A DNA stretch of 64,000 nt from an uncultured Erysipelotrichaceae bacterium (GCA_902798595.1 CADBXE010000001.1:62001-126000), one strand, 5' to 3'; positions 42,731 to 52,969 are shown, counted from the first letter of the stretch. Notes: a model not told the origin generated them from the sequence alone. Program-made: numbers and translations.

Positions 42731-43351
42731 ATGTCTTTTCGCTATCCTTCTCAAAAAGAAGTAACAGAACTAAATAAATGGTGTTTAGACATCATTCATG
42801 AAGTTCAATATGATTTGAAAGACTATTTCACTTTTGATATAAGGCTTATCGGTAGTGGTGAAAAAAGATTAGTTACTCAAAACGAAGATGAATGTTTTGA
42901 TTTAGACTACAACCTTATTATTCAAAAAGATAAGAAAGATTTGATAAATAATCCAAAAGCAATTAAACAACTGTTTATGAAATCTTTTAATGAAGTCTTA
43001 GAGGATGCCGTTAATGGTTATAAACATGTTTGTGATTCTACATCGGTGGTCACAAATAAGATTGTTATTAATAATAGATTAGAGTTTAAGTTTGATGTTG
43101 CTATTCTCATTAAAGCGGATAATGACAAATATTACCGTTTAATCAATGATAAAAATACTGGCCGCTATATATGGAATGAATTAAGGGGTTCAAAGAACTA
43201 CATTGAGCGTTTCTCACGTGTTAAGCATCTAGGTTTATTTAACGATTTTAAAATAAGATATTTAGAACTTAAAAATATGCATTTAAGTAGAGGCGAAGAT
43301 ATAAAATCTTTTTCTGTGTTTCTTGAAATCTTAAATGAATTTGAACAATAA
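42731..43351 (+). CDS. Nucleotidyltransferase (polymerase-beta fold)
   Basis: 206 aa. IRLIGSGEKRLVTQ gives the Gly41-Ser42 site, FDLDYNLII the metal pair Asp57-Asp59, and EFKFDVAILI the third Asp122. All three catalytic acids are present, so it looks active. Length is near that of minimal nucleotidyltransferases, with a C-terminal helical tail. It sits between an unknown protein and a HEPN protein. By analogy with MntA-HepT it could modify the HEPN protein, but it could equally make a signal nucleotide. Confidence 0.78.
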   Translation: MSFRYPSQKEVTELNKWCLDIIHEVQYDLKDYFTFDIRLIGSGEKRLVTQNEDECFDLDYNLIIQKDKKDLINNPKAIKQLFMKSFNEVLEDAVNGYKHVCDSTSVVTNKIVINNRLEFKFDVAILIKADNDKYYRLINDKNTGRYIWNELRGSKNYIERFSRVKHLGLFNDFKIRYLELKNMHLSRGEDIKSFSVFLEILNEFEQ

Positions 43352-43352
43352 C

Positions 43353-44069
43353 ATGAATGATAGAGAAAAGTATTTCTTTGATAATGTTGAAATTAAACCT
43401 GAAGACATAGAAAGAGCGAAACGCGCTATCTTTTCTAAAGGAATTGAAAAGCACATCATCATTCTTGATAAATTAAAAGCGTGGATAGAAAACGATAAAG
43501 TTCCATATGAATTAATCGCCTCATTATATAGATATGATAAAAGATTACGGGAAACACTTTATAAATACATCTCATATTTAGAAGAGTATTATCGGTCATT
43601 ATTATTAGACAATTACCGCTCCCACTGGAGCGGCATTGTTTTAAAAGAGGAACTTAATAAAGAGTTAAACAAGACAAATGATTTTAATTCCGCTTTAGAG
43701 GAGATATCTTTTTCCACATTAATTAATCAAGTTGTTTTATTAAAAGATAACTTTGGTGAAAAGTTCGTATTTCCTAATATGTTTCATTTCACGAAGAATA
43801 AAGATGCATTGATTGAATTAAGAAACTGTGTGATGCACAACAAGATGCTTGTGTTATTTAGAGGATACAAGGAGTGCTATTTAAGCGATGCCAATGAATC
43901 TAAAGGATCAACACTTAAGGATAACATCATTAATCTAATTCATTTCTTGCCGGAAGAGTTGAGAGAGAAATGTATGGAAGAGATAAAAGACTGCGCTTCG
44001 GAAAGAAATAACGAAGGTAAAACGGCCTGGGCGATACCTAACTATATATTGGTAGATGTTGAGCGATAA
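43353..44069 (+). CDS. HEPN-domain protein, Abi-like
   Basis: 238 aa from the ATG at 43353; an in-frame ATG 18 nt earlier is inside the previous gene. The protein is helical and resembles the Abi_2 (AbiD/AbiF) family: AKRAIFSKGI, RYDKRLRETLYKYISYLEEYYRSLL. It carries an RX4H HEPN motif, ELRNCVMHNKML, near residue 160. HEPN proteins of this family are RNases in abortive infection or toxin-antitoxin systems. One base separates it from the nucleotidyltransferase stop, so the pair is tightly coupled. Confidence 0.75.
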   Translation: MNDREKYFFDNVEIKPEDIERAKRAIFSKGIEKHIIILDKLKAWIENDKVPYELIASLYRYDKRLRETLYKYISYLEEYYRSLLLDNYRSHWSGIVLKEELNKELNKTNDFNSALEEISFSTLINQVVLLKDNFGEKFVFPNMFHFTKNKDALIELRNCVMHNKMLVLFRGYKECYLSDANESKGSTLKDNIINLIHFLPEELREKCMEEIKDCASERNNEGKTAWAIPNYILVDVER

Positions 44070-44115
44070 TCATAGAAATAGTTTTTTATTTTGCAATAAT
44101 TAAGTATGGTTTATT

Positions 44116-44202
44116 TCTAGACAATTCAAAAGTTGGGATTGCAAATGTTCAAATTGCCAATCAAAAATTATTGTTTTAGACGAAGAAGACAGAGAATTAT
44201 AA
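44116..44202 (+). pseudogene. 3' fragment of the coiled-coil/zinc-ribbon gene family
   Basis: Translation in this frame gives SRQFKSWDCKCSNCQSKII and VLDEEDREL then stop, closely matching the last 28 residues of the intact protein at 59267-59665 (same CxxC pair, same end). Upstream of 44116 the similarity ends. A relic or a recombination scar linking this module to the island's right edge. Confidence 0.8.
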
Positions 44203-44203
44203 T
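44198..44203 (+). promoter_or_regulatory. -10 box giving a probably leaderless PIN mRNA
   Basis: TATAAT ends 8 nt before the ATG at 44212 and overlaps the stop of the zinc-ribbon fragment. No ribosome binding site follows. Confidence 0.5.
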
Positions 44204-44211
44204 AGTGCAAT

Positions 44212-45312
44212 ATGATTTTATATTGGTTTGACACTAACTGTTTTTCACTTTTGATAGATGGAAACATGCCCATTTCTGTCGAAAGAGAAGTTTTTCAAAA
44301 TGTAGCTAATAAAAAAGCATATCTTGTTATTTCTCCATTCACATTTTACGAAATTTTAAAAGGAGAAAATAGCATTGCAAAAATTAAAAATCTCTATGAC
44401 AAATTAATGCTAATTCCTGATTTTTACGTGGCAAACCTTTTTAACATTTTTGAAATGAAACAAGGTCTTTTAGATGGCAAAAGATATATTGATGATATGA
44501 AAATGGGAGAGATTATGGGAGAAATGCCAATAGAATACGCTTGGTTTAGGGATGGCTTTAAAAAAATGCTTGGTGTTCCCTATGCTAACTATTTTGTTCA
44601 ATACGCTAAAATGGCCGCAATTGTTTTCATGATTTCGTTGGAATGTGATGAGAAAGGGCACCTTAATCAACGAGCGATAAATAAAATCTCATATATCGAA
44701 CAATTTGACAAGATTGGCAACAATAAGAATACATTTGAAAGTATTTTTTCTGAGTTCTTCATTCATTATGATTATAAATCAGTTCATCCAAAAGAAGATT
44801 TAGGCAAAAACGGAATGCAGCTTCAAGTATTAGACTTTGCAAATCTATTGCTAAATGCTGCAGAATCAAAGCAACAATTAATAGATGAAAAGGTTCCTTA
44901 TAGTGGCATCGTTTTTAATGAAAGGCTCGTAAATAATAGTCATTTGTTCAATTATTCTTTAATCGATTTTCATAAACATATCAAAGGCGTTTCATCTAAA
45001 ACAAATAACGCATTATCACTCAGAGCCATTTTTGACAAGTATATTAAAGATCGAATTGGAGGGACTTTCTTTAAGGAGATGTTTGAAGATTTAATATGTT
45101 GCAAGGGCATCTTATATACTAAATTGAATAACGATTTCATTGATGGCCTTAATATATTTTTCGCCGCAACATTCTTTTCTGGCAATGATAATTATTATTT
45201 TACAAACGATAGATATTGGTTGGCTTTTATAAAAAAGCGCAAAAATAAAAACTTGTTCAACGGCAATGTGTTGCAAATTAGATATGATGAAAAACTTGAG
45301 GGTAAGTTCTAG
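44212..45312 (+). CDS. PIN-like domain protein
   Basis: 366 aa. The N-terminus YWFDTNCFSLL (Asp7) and ISPFTFYEIL (Glu47) match the first acidic positions of PIN nucleases. The far C-terminal segment NDFIDGLNIFFAATFF and YYFTNDRYWLAF supplies the remaining acids, so the fold would be split by a long helical insert of about 250 residues. Likely a ribonuclease in a defence or toxin role; no antitoxin partner is visible next to it. Preceded by the zinc-ribbon fragment and followed by a capsule-gene relic. Confidence 0.65.
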   Translation: MILYWFDTNCFSLLIDGNMPISVEREVFQNVANKKAYLVISPFTFYEILKGENSIAKIKNLYDKLMLIPDFYVANLFNIFEMKQGLLDGKRYIDDMKMGEIMGEMPIEYAWFRDGFKKMLGVPYANYFVQYAKMAAIVFMISLECDEKGHLNQRAINKISYIEQFDKIGNNKNTFESIFSEFFIHYDYKSVHPKEDLGKNGMQLQVLDFANLLLNAAESKQQLIDEKVPYSGIVFNERLVNNSHLFNYSLIDFHKHIKGVSSKTNNALSLRAIFDKYIKDRIGGTFFKEMFEDLICCKGILYTKLNNDFIDGLNIFFAATFFSGNDNYYFTNDRYWLAFIKKRKNKNLFNGNVLQIRYDEKLEGKF

Positions 45313-45340
45313 TCCATTGATTATTTGAATAACATTAATT

Positions 45341-46204
45341 GGTAGATATGATGGTGAATATGGTAGAAGTAAATTAGCGGGAGAACAATATTTAGAAGAG
45401 TACGCTAAAGAAACAGGCACTAAGGTATATATTTATCGTTTCCCTAATTTAATGGGACATAGTAGACCTAAATACAATAGTGCGGTTTCTACATTCTGCT
45501 GGGCCATCGCTAATGGTGAAGAATTCTCTGTTAGTGATAGATCTAACGAAGTAGAACTTTTATACATTGATGATTTAATTGAAGCGATGTATGACTGCTT
45601 AGAAGATAAACCAACTAGATGCGAATATGATGGATTAAATCCAGTTGTTAAAGATAATGGTAAATACTGCGTTGCTTTTCCAACACATAAAGTCACTCTT
45701 GGTGAAATAGTGGATCTTCTTCAAGAATTTAAACAACAACCAGTATCTTTATTAATGCCTAAGATGCCAGAAGGCAGCTTTGCTAAAAAGTTATTTAGTT
45801 TATATCTAAGTTATTTACCAAAAGAAAAATTTAAATATCAATTAAAGATGAATATAGATGATAGAGGTAGCTTTACTGAACTAGTTCACACATTAGACTG
45901 TGGTCAAGTATCTATCAATATATCTAAACCAGGTATTACTAAAGGTAACCACTGGCATAATTCTAAATGGGAACAATTCATCGTTGTTGCGGGTCATGGT
46001 TTAATCCAAGAACGCAATATCAATACAGGTGAATTTATAGAATTTGAAGTATCTGGAGATAAGATTGAAGCAGTGTATATGATTCCAGGCTGGACTCATA
46101 ACATCATCAATCTATCTAAAACAGAGAATCTTGTTACAGTAATGACGTGTAATGAGATATTTAATAAAGATAGGCCAGATACATTCTTTGAAATAGTGAA
46201 ATAA
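45341..46204 (+). pseudogene. 5'-truncated capF-like gene (SDR C-terminal part plus cupin)
   Basis: The open frame starts around 45341 with YGRSKLAGEQYLEEYAKE, the catalytic YxxxK helix of an extended SDR; the dinucleotide-binding N-terminal part is absent. It continues through RFPNLMGH and ends with a full cupin domain (KPGITKGNHWHNSKWEQF, GWTHNIINLS). This is the plan of CapF, which works in UDP-N-acetyl-fucosamine synthesis. The first ATG (45452) would give 250 aa and possibly express the cupin half. With the ugd relic at 38986 it brackets the first defence block, marking an insertion into older capsule genes. Confidence 0.82.
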
Positions 46205-46210
46205 CAAAAC

Positions 46211-46290
46211 ACTAGGTGGCTCGCATTGTTACTATGTGGGCAACACTCGCCGATAGGTATAGGTCCTGGAATCAGGACCTTTATTATTGT
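46211..46290 (+). repeat. Module-border repeat, copy B, with terminator hairpin
   Basis: Begins 6 nt after the capF relic. Contains ACTAGGTGGCTCGCATTG, CAACACTCGCCGATAG and a hairpin AGGTCCTG-gaat-CAGGACCT (46261-46280) followed by a T-rich tail. Nearly identical in layout to copy C at 54683. Confidence 0.85.
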
Positions 46291-46467
46291 TTGGGATATA
46301 TTTGTTCTAGATAGTAATTGCATATTAAAAAGATTTGGAACAGTCAATGAATCTATTTCTTACTGTTTTCATATATTCAATTCTTATCATCAGCAAACGA
46401 TTAATGTTTTTTCTTTATAGTAATGAAACGTTTATTCATAATATAATATGAAAAGAGTTTAAAAAGT

Positions 46468-49400
46468 ATGGATGACAAAAAGAAAAATCGCTATTTTAGC
46501 AACTCTCCTATTTCCTCTAAAGAGTATTATGGTGAAGGCGTTGAAGCAATCGATGAGATGGTTGCCAACAAAGATGTTTTTAATATAGGTGTCATCGCTC
46601 CGTATGGCGCTGGCAAAAGTAGCTTGATTAAAACTTTTAAAGAAAGTAACTCACTTAAAGCTAAAAGAAATAAGAAAAAAATTGCCGAAATATCTCTTTT
46701 GCATCTTTCTGAGCAGGATGATAATAAAAAAGAAAGTAGCGATAAAGAGCCAGTGAAAAACAAAGATGCTCTTTTGGAAAAAAGCATCCTTGAACAGCTT
46801 TTCTTCAAAGAAGGAAGAGCAAAGCTACCGTTTTCTAAAATAGAGAGAATACATAATAGAGTTTTAACGTCATTTTTAGTTGCTTTTTTAGTTGTTGTTT
46901 CCACTCTTTCTTTGCTGTTTGCAATAATGGAATATAAGAAAGTGCTACCTTGGTCAGATGGAAACAATCTATTGGTTTATATTGTCGTGGCCGCGGTGTC
47001 GCTTTTGCTTACTATCACATCATTGATTCTATCTTTTAGAATAGGAAAGATTTCTTTCCAAAACATTGAAATAGAATTCAACAAAATTGAATCAGGGTCT
47101 GTCCTTAATTTCTTCTTGGATGAGATAGTTTATTTTTTCAAGAATACTAAAACAGACGTTGTAATTTTTGAGGACATTGAAAGATTTGGTTCTGTTAGTC
47201 TTTTTACAAAGTTACGCGAAATTAATCATGTTTTAAATAACAACAAGCGAATTAAGAGAAAAATCACATTTATATATTGTGTTACTGATGATTTTTTTGC
47301 AGGAGAAAGAGATCGTGCTAAATTTTTCGAGTTTGTGATTTCTCTCGTTCCAATTCTGAATCCTAAAAATGTTAATGAGCATATTGTTTCGTGCCTTAAA
47401 GAAAATAATATAGAACTGAATGATGTCTTCTTAAAGAAGATATCACGATTTATTGCGGATAAAAGAGTGCTTAATGACATTATTAATGACTTTATTTATT
47501 TTGGAACCACTCCTGATATTTCTGCATTAGACAAAGAAAAACTGTTTGCCATGATGGTTTATAAGAACGTGTGCTTCAAAGACTACGTCAATCTTCTAGA
47601 AGAAAAAGGGGATTTATTCGACTTGTTCAATTCGTGCAAACAACAAATAATTGATAATGTCTCTCTGGAGTTGAGAAACAACTTTAATACACTACAAAAA
47701 TCAATCGAAAACATCAAAGAGTCTACCTCTGTTATTAAGAAATTTGCTGATTTAAAAGATCTCGTATCAGGAATTATCTCCAGAGAAGGTGACTCTTCGC
47801 CAACAATCCCAACTGATTATGTTGACGTTTTAAGTGCTAAGACATTTTCTAACGTGAGTACTGGCTTATATATTGCTTTGAATGTTTCAATTCTTTCCAA
47901 TCATTACTATAATCAACAAGCCCGAGGAACGGCCTATAAGTATATGGATTTAGAAAAACTAAATTCAAAATTAGGAAGGACAATTAAAGAATATGAGGAT
48001 TTGATTTCTGGTAGTACTTTACGCAATCTTGATGAGCAAAAAAGGCGTGTGGCCTCAGAAATCTCCGCTATTAACGGCTTGAAACTTCAACAATTGCTCG
48101 AAAGATACGATATTCCGAACAATTTAAAAGCGAAAGTGACCAAGAATCGTTTTTTGCTTTTTGCTGTTAAGAATGGTTACATCGACGAAACTTACTATAT
48201 GTATATAGGGCAACACGATTCTAAAATAGACAGCTCTTTTATAAACTCTGTTATGTCTGATGCTCCTACCGATCCGGCTGCCGTACTTAAAAACTGTGAA
48301 TTAATCATAGAAGAGCTAGACAAGAGTGAGTTCGGTAACAAGTATATTTTTAATTATTCTCTTATCGAATCGCTTTTTGGTAAAAGTAGCAATCTAGAGA
48401 AAAAAGAGGTTTTTCTAAATTATCTTTCTTCAAGAAACGACGACACAAAGAAATTTGTTAAAGATTATTATCTTTCAGGCCGCTCGTTTGACGAGTTTTT
48501 CTGCTTGCTATGTAATCACAATAAATTCGCTTTGTATGATTTGCTAAATGATCAAGATATTGCCGAAAAAGGAAAAATGGATTTAATAAAACTCTTTGTC
48601 AAACACAAAGCTTTAAACGAAATGCCTGATTTTAATATCGATAACATCATTGCAAAAACAATTGAAAATTTTTCTTTTCCAATTGAAGGACTATCCAACG
48701 TTTTCGAAAAAGCAAGTCTGTTTGTTGACTTTGCCAAAATAATCGGAATAAAAGAAATCGCTAATATTGATTACAAAGGCGGAGACAATATAATACAAAA
48801 AGATATTTTTAAGGCCATCATAGAAAATAGATGGTTTGCAATCAACTACAATAATATTGAATCGATTGAAATCTATTATTTTGAAAAAAACGACGTTACT
48901 TTGACGACTCTTTTGTTTGAGAATGAAGAATTGGCTAATTATTTTAATTCATCACTAAATGATGTTGTTTCTTATATTGCTTCAAATAATAACTCTTTAC
49001 ATGAAAAGGCTAATGTTGTTAATTCGTTGCTTGCTAGCCAAAACATTTCGGGTGATACAAAGATAGCGTTTTTAAGGTCTTTGGCCGATAGTGTATCTTT
49101 TTCAAAAGAATTTGATTTAGATGTTTGCTTGGCTCTCTTAAGGGAAGATAAAATGGGCAAGACATGGTCTAATGTTGCAGGAGTGTTCCATATTGGGGAC
49201 AATGTAAATGACGAAATAATCTCTTTTATAATTAGGAATATTGATTATTTTGAAGATAAATTAATTGATGTTGATTTGTTTAAATTTGTTTTATCTAAAA
49301 TATCTCATAATCAACATCTAGCAGGCTTAAAAGACAAACTGCTTGATATGGTGGATTTATCGATTGGGGCAGAATATGTTAATGACGACATTATGTGCAA

Positions 49401-50010
49401 AGTACTGATTGAAAAAGAAATAGTCGAACCAACCAAGAGTAATTTTGTCACCCTTAGCAACAAACCTTATTCTATTATCGCTATGCTCATCAAGAACCCT
49501 GATTTAGCAAGCGATATTTCAATGCTCACACTGAACGCTGATAATTTAATGGCTATTGTCGAAAGCAATGAAATCAATCCCGCATTTACGAAAGAATTCA
49601 TAAAATCAAATTCGGCGACAGTTGAAGAAAACACAACTAATTACAGACTGTGCGAGGCCATTTTGAACTTTTTTATCACTTCCAATGATGTTGTTCTTCC
49701 CGCTAAACTTGTTTCAAAAATATACAACACTTCGCTTTTAAATAAGTATTCCTCCACTGAAAGAGTTAAAGACCTTTGCTTGAAAAAATATGAAAGCAAG
49801 GAACTCGTGGTTTTCATCGGTGAAACGAACAAGGCTATAATAGATATGCTGAAACCAGTTAATGGGAATGATGCGTATATTAAAACTCCAATTTATGATT
49901 CCAACGAATTCATTAAAGCCTTATTGGAAAAGGAAATAATTCACAAAGTTCAAAGATCAAAAAATAATACAAGAGTTAATGTGACTATTTTACTTGGTTT
50001 GCTAAAATAG
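46468..50010 (+). CDS. YobI-like membrane P-loop NTPase
   Basis: 1180 aa, close to the length of Bacillus YobI. The P-loop APYGAGKSS is at about residues 44-52 and Walker B VVIFEDIERF at about 231. Two membrane helices between them (about 132-153 and 168-190) interrupt the NTPase domain, as in the YobI/KAP group. The remaining 850 residues are helical, perhaps repeat-like, with no recognised domain. Such NTPases are thought to act in conflict or defence at the membrane; direct evidence is limited. The SF1 helicase gene follows after 80 nt. Confidence 0.78.
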   Translation: MDDKKKNRYFSNSPISSKEYYGEGVEAIDEMVANKDVFNIGVIAPYGAGKSSLIKTFKESNSLKAKRNKKKIAEISLLHLSEQDDNKKESSDKEPVKNKDALLEKSILEQLFFKEGRAKLPFSKIERIHNRVLTSFLVAFLVVVSTLSLLFAIMEYKKVLPWSDGNNLLVYIVVAAVSLLLTITSLILSFRIGKISFQNIEIEFNKIESGSVLNFFLDEIVYFFKNTKTDVVIFEDIERFGSVSLFTKLREINHVLNNNKRIKRKITFIYCVTDDFFAGERDRAKFFEFVISLVPILNPKNVNEHIVSCLKENNIELNDVFLKKISRFIADKRVLNDIINDFIYFGTTPDISALDKEKLFAMMVYKNVCFKDYVNLLEEKGDLFDLFNSCKQQIIDNVSLELRNNFNTLQKSIENIKESTSVIKKFADLKDLVSGIISREGDSSPTIPTDYVDVLSAKTFSNVSTGLYIALNVSILSNHYYNQQARGTAYKYMDLEKLNSKLGRTIKEYEDLISGSTLRNLDEQKRRVASEISAINGLKLQQLLERYDIPNNLKAKVTKNRFLLFAVKNGYIDETYYMYIGQHDSKIDSSFINSVMSDAPTDPAAVLKNCELIIEELDKSEFGNKYIFNYSLIESLFGKSSNLEKKEVFLNYLSSRNDDTKKFVKDYYLSGRSFDEFFCLLCNHNKFALYDLLNDQDIAEKGKMDLIKLFVKHKALNEMPDFNIDNIIAKTIENFSFPIEGLSNVFEKASLFVDFAKIIGIKEIANIDYKGGDNIIQKDIFKAIIENRWFAINYNNIESIEIYYFEKNDVTLTTLLFENEELANYFNSSLNDVVSYIASNNNSLHEKANVVNSLLASQNISGDTKIAFLRSLADSVSFSKEFDLDVCLALLREDKMGKTWSNVAGVFHIGDNVNDEIISFIIRNIDYFEDKLIDVDLFKFVLSKISHNQHLAGLKDKLLDMVDLSIGAEYVNDDIMCKVLIEKEIVEPTKSNFVTLSNKPYSIIAMLIKNPDLASDISMLTLNADNLMAIVESNEINPAFTKEFIKSNSATVEENTTNYRLCEAILNFFITSNDVVLPAKLVSKIYNTSLLNKYSSTERVKDLCLKKYESKELVVFIGETNKAIIDMLKPVNGNDAYIKTPIYDSNEFIKALLEKEIIHKVQRSKNNTRVNVTILLGLLK

Positions 50011-50089
50011 AGTCGAACTCACATATTATCTTCATAGAAATCTAACGCCTTCAGCCCTTATTTTTTTAAGACTTTCTGCCAAATACAAT

Positions 50090-52969
50090 ATGTCAATACT
50101 TTCAGAACTAAAACAAAAAATTACACGTACGTGTGAAATAATTGATGATAAAATATCATTTTCAGTTCATTCAGATAATTGCTTAAATGCAAGCTTGGAA
50201 ACCATCAAAGAACTGCGCAATCTTTCTGATTTTTGTCTAGCCTATGTCTTCTATAAAAATAATCCAAGCATCACATCTCCATATTGTTATAAAACTTTTT
50301 CCCAGCAAATAGAACCATATGTGAAACAATCTAGGGATAGGATAATAAAAGAAATATACGAGCTTCATACGATTGTTAATGAGACAACTGCTCATGATTT
50401 ACCGTCCGATTGTGGCGCCGATATGGTTATTTTAAGATATAAAGATAGAATTTTAACAATCATTTCTTTTATCAAAAACGAAATGAATATAGATGTCCTA
50501 AAAAACTTCAATCTGATATTCAGCAATATTTCAAAGGATGTTGGTGACTACTATGACAAAATATCGAAAGCAATAGATGAATCTAATCTTGGAGAAAAAA
50601 GGAAAAACAATAATCGATATAAAACAAATCATTATTATCTAGAAAAAACAAAACCTTTTCCGTCAATAAAGAGCTATTATGAATTAACATTTGTTCCAGC
50701 TAATGATGACGAAGACAAGAGCCTACGGTTCATCGTTTATTCCGACATTAAAGTGCCAGATTATTATCCAGTTCGCATACAATATGAAAGAAAGGCAATT
50801 TCTTTGATAGATGGCGTCAAAATTGACGTTTTGATCCTCGTTGATTATTTGATTGTTCTTAAAGAGCAAGATATAAATAATCTTTCCTATATTTTGCATA
50901 TTAGAAACAATGGAAATTATATAAACTATGCTGCTTTAGACGACTACAAGAGAATAACTGCATATATGAAGAGTTATCAACTCTCGCTGTATGATATGAT
51001 TGTTAAATTGTCAAATGATGAATGGAATGACCTTATTGATGGGATTACAGTTCATCCTCTGTATAATGTGATAATGGAAGCAAAGAAATACATAGATAAA
51101 GATTTACCTGGATGTCACACTTTATCTCTTTTATTGCACAGACCACGTGTTAAATGCTTAAAGAAATGTATTTTGTATACGACGTTTAATTTTCCCAAAA
51201 ATGAGAACGAATACGCTAGCAACTTAGCCCTTTCTTATCAAGCTTTACCTTATGAACAAATGCCTGTAGCCAGTTCTCTTCCTGACTATCCAGTTTCGAT
51301 AATCGATAAAAGACACACAATTAAGGATTTTTATCAAAGAAAAGATGAATTGCTTTCTTTATATTTGAATATTTATTCTTCTAATATGGGTAGGATTTAT
51401 ATCAAAAAGAATGAAATAGAAACGCCGTTTAATTTAGAAGGCGAGAACATAAACGATTTAATAAATTCCTTCAACAATAAAATCTATCGCAAGCATATAT
51501 CGACGCGTAGCATCAAAACGTTTCACTTCGATTCCAAATACGTATTTGTTCAGAATATGGAAGATAATTGCCTTAAATGCTTGAGAAAAATTAAAATAAT
51601 TGAGAATATGACTTATTCAAATTATCAGAATTGTATAAACCGTTATATCGCAAACAATAGCAGTGATTATTTATATTTAAGTGATGAACAAAAAGCGGTT
51701 ACTAATAGTGGATTTTCTTTAAGGGGTGTTTTGTGCATTTCTGGGCCGGCCGGAACTGGCAAAACGACACTTTTAAGAAATATGCGTAACATTTTGAATA
51801 ATCTAAATTTCCAGTTTTTGTCTCAAACAAATGCCTCTGTAAACAATTTAAGACGTAAAATTGGGTATTTGAGAATAGAGGGCGTTTCCACAAGATATAG
51901 TACAATAGAATCGTTCCTTCGTGAAAACAATGCCTTTATAGATAATGTCTGTGTTGTCATTGATGAATCTAGCACCGTCTCGAATAAAGATATGGCAGAT
52001 GTCTTAGATAGAATTAATAGTGCTAATTGTTTATTGATTATATGTGGCGATGATCAGCAAATCGAGGCTATTGAATTTGGCAACTGGTTCTCCCTATCTA
52101 AAAGATTTTTGAAAGCCGATTCTGTGTTTTACCTAACGCGTCCGTTCAGAACCAACAATGAGATGCTTCAAAATCTTTGGAACATGGTTAGGACACAAGA
52201 TAGTAAATTAAAAACTTATCTTCCGCGAATTGGCATAGTCGAAAATGTTTCAATAGAAAAAATATCAGAGATTTTTAAACAGGACAGCAGTGTAGTTCTT
52301 TGTTTAAACTATGATGGGCTTTATGGTGTTAATAATCTTAACAACATTTTGCAGCAAAGAAATCAAAAAACACCTTATGAAATAAATGACCGTATCTATA
52401 AAGAAGATGATCCAATTATTTTTGATTCTTCAATAAGATTAGAAAAGTTTATTTATAACAATCAAAAAGGAAAAATCAAGTCTATTATAAAAAAAGGTGA
52501 TTATTACGAATTTGTAATTATTTTGTTTGACATAAACGATACTTTGCAAAAAGATTCTTATACTAATGAGTCTTGTGAATTTTCGATAGTCAAAATCAGC
52601 GAATCAACAGCAGAACTTACTATAAATTTTTATGAATACAAAAAGGTTGCTCGAAAAGACAATAAAGAATGCTTCCTAGACGATATTCCTTTTGCTACAG
52701 CCTATGCAATTACAATTCATAAAGCGCAAGGACTTGAATTTGATAATGTGGCTGTCGTTATTTCGGATGAAACCGTTGAAAGAATAACAAAGAATATATT
52801 TTATACTGCCATCACTCGTTCAAAAGACAATTTAAGAATCTTCTGCAATTCTATCACAACGAACAAGATCATTGATTGTATTGTTAATCAAAGAAGAAAT
52901 ACGCAAGATAAAGAATTGATTGAGAGAGCATATCCTGAGTTTGTTGATAATGGAAAAGAGGAGTATTAA
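50090..52969 (+). CDS. SF1 helicase with large N-terminal domain
   Basis: 959 aa. The helicase core occupies about residues 530-945: LSDEQKAVTN (Q-like motif), ISGPAGTGKTTLLR (Walker A), VVIDESSTVSN (Walker B with DESS), GDDQQIEAIEF (motif III), AYAITIHKAQGLEFDNVAVV, and FYTAITRSKDNLRI (motif VI), in RecD/UvrD_C_2 style. The first 500 residues have no recognised domain and may sense or bind a partner. Probably works with the NTPase upstream. A TACAAT box directly abuts the ATG, so the true start may be a little downstream, or the gene relies on readthrough from upstream. Confidence 0.82.
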   Translation: MSILSELKQKITRTCEIIDDKISFSVHSDNCLNASLETIKELRNLSDFCLAYVFYKNNPSITSPYCYKTFSQQIEPYVKQSRDRIIKEIYELHTIVNETTAHDLPSDCGADMVILRYKDRILTIISFIKNEMNIDVLKNFNLIFSNISKDVGDYYDKISKAIDESNLGEKRKNNNRYKTNHYYLEKTKPFPSIKSYYELTFVPANDDEDKSLRFIVYSDIKVPDYYPVRIQYERKAISLIDGVKIDVLILVDYLIVLKEQDINNLSYILHIRNNGNYINYAALDDYKRITAYMKSYQLSLYDMIVKLSNDEWNDLIDGITVHPLYNVIMEAKKYIDKDLPGCHTLSLLLHRPRVKCLKKCILYTTFNFPKNENEYASNLALSYQALPYEQMPVASSLPDYPVSIIDKRHTIKDFYQRKDELLSLYLNIYSSNMGRIYIKKNEIETPFNLEGENINDLINSFNNKIYRKHISTRSIKTFHFDSKYVFVQNMEDNCLKCLRKIKIIENMTYSNYQNCINRYIANNSSDYLYLSDEQKAVTNSGFSLRGVLCISGPAGTGKTTLLRNMRNILNNLNFQFLSQTNASVNNLRRKIGYLRIEGVSTRYSTIESFLRENNAFIDNVCVVIDESSTVSNKDMADVLDRINSANCLLIICGDDQQIEAIEFGNWFSLSKRFLKADSVFYLTRPFRTNNEMLQNLWNMVRTQDSKLKTYLPRIGIVENVSIEKISEIFKQDSSVVLCLNYDGLYGVNNLNNILQQRNQKTPYEINDRIYKEDDPIIFDSSIRLEKFIYNNQKGKIKSIIKKGDYYEFVIILFDINDTLQKDSYTNESCEFSIVKISESTAELTINFYEYKKVARKDNKECFLDDIPFATAYAITIHKAQGLEFDNVAVVISDETVERITKNIFYTAITRSKDNLRIFCNSITTNKIIDCIVNQRRNTQDKELIERAYPEFVDNGKEEY

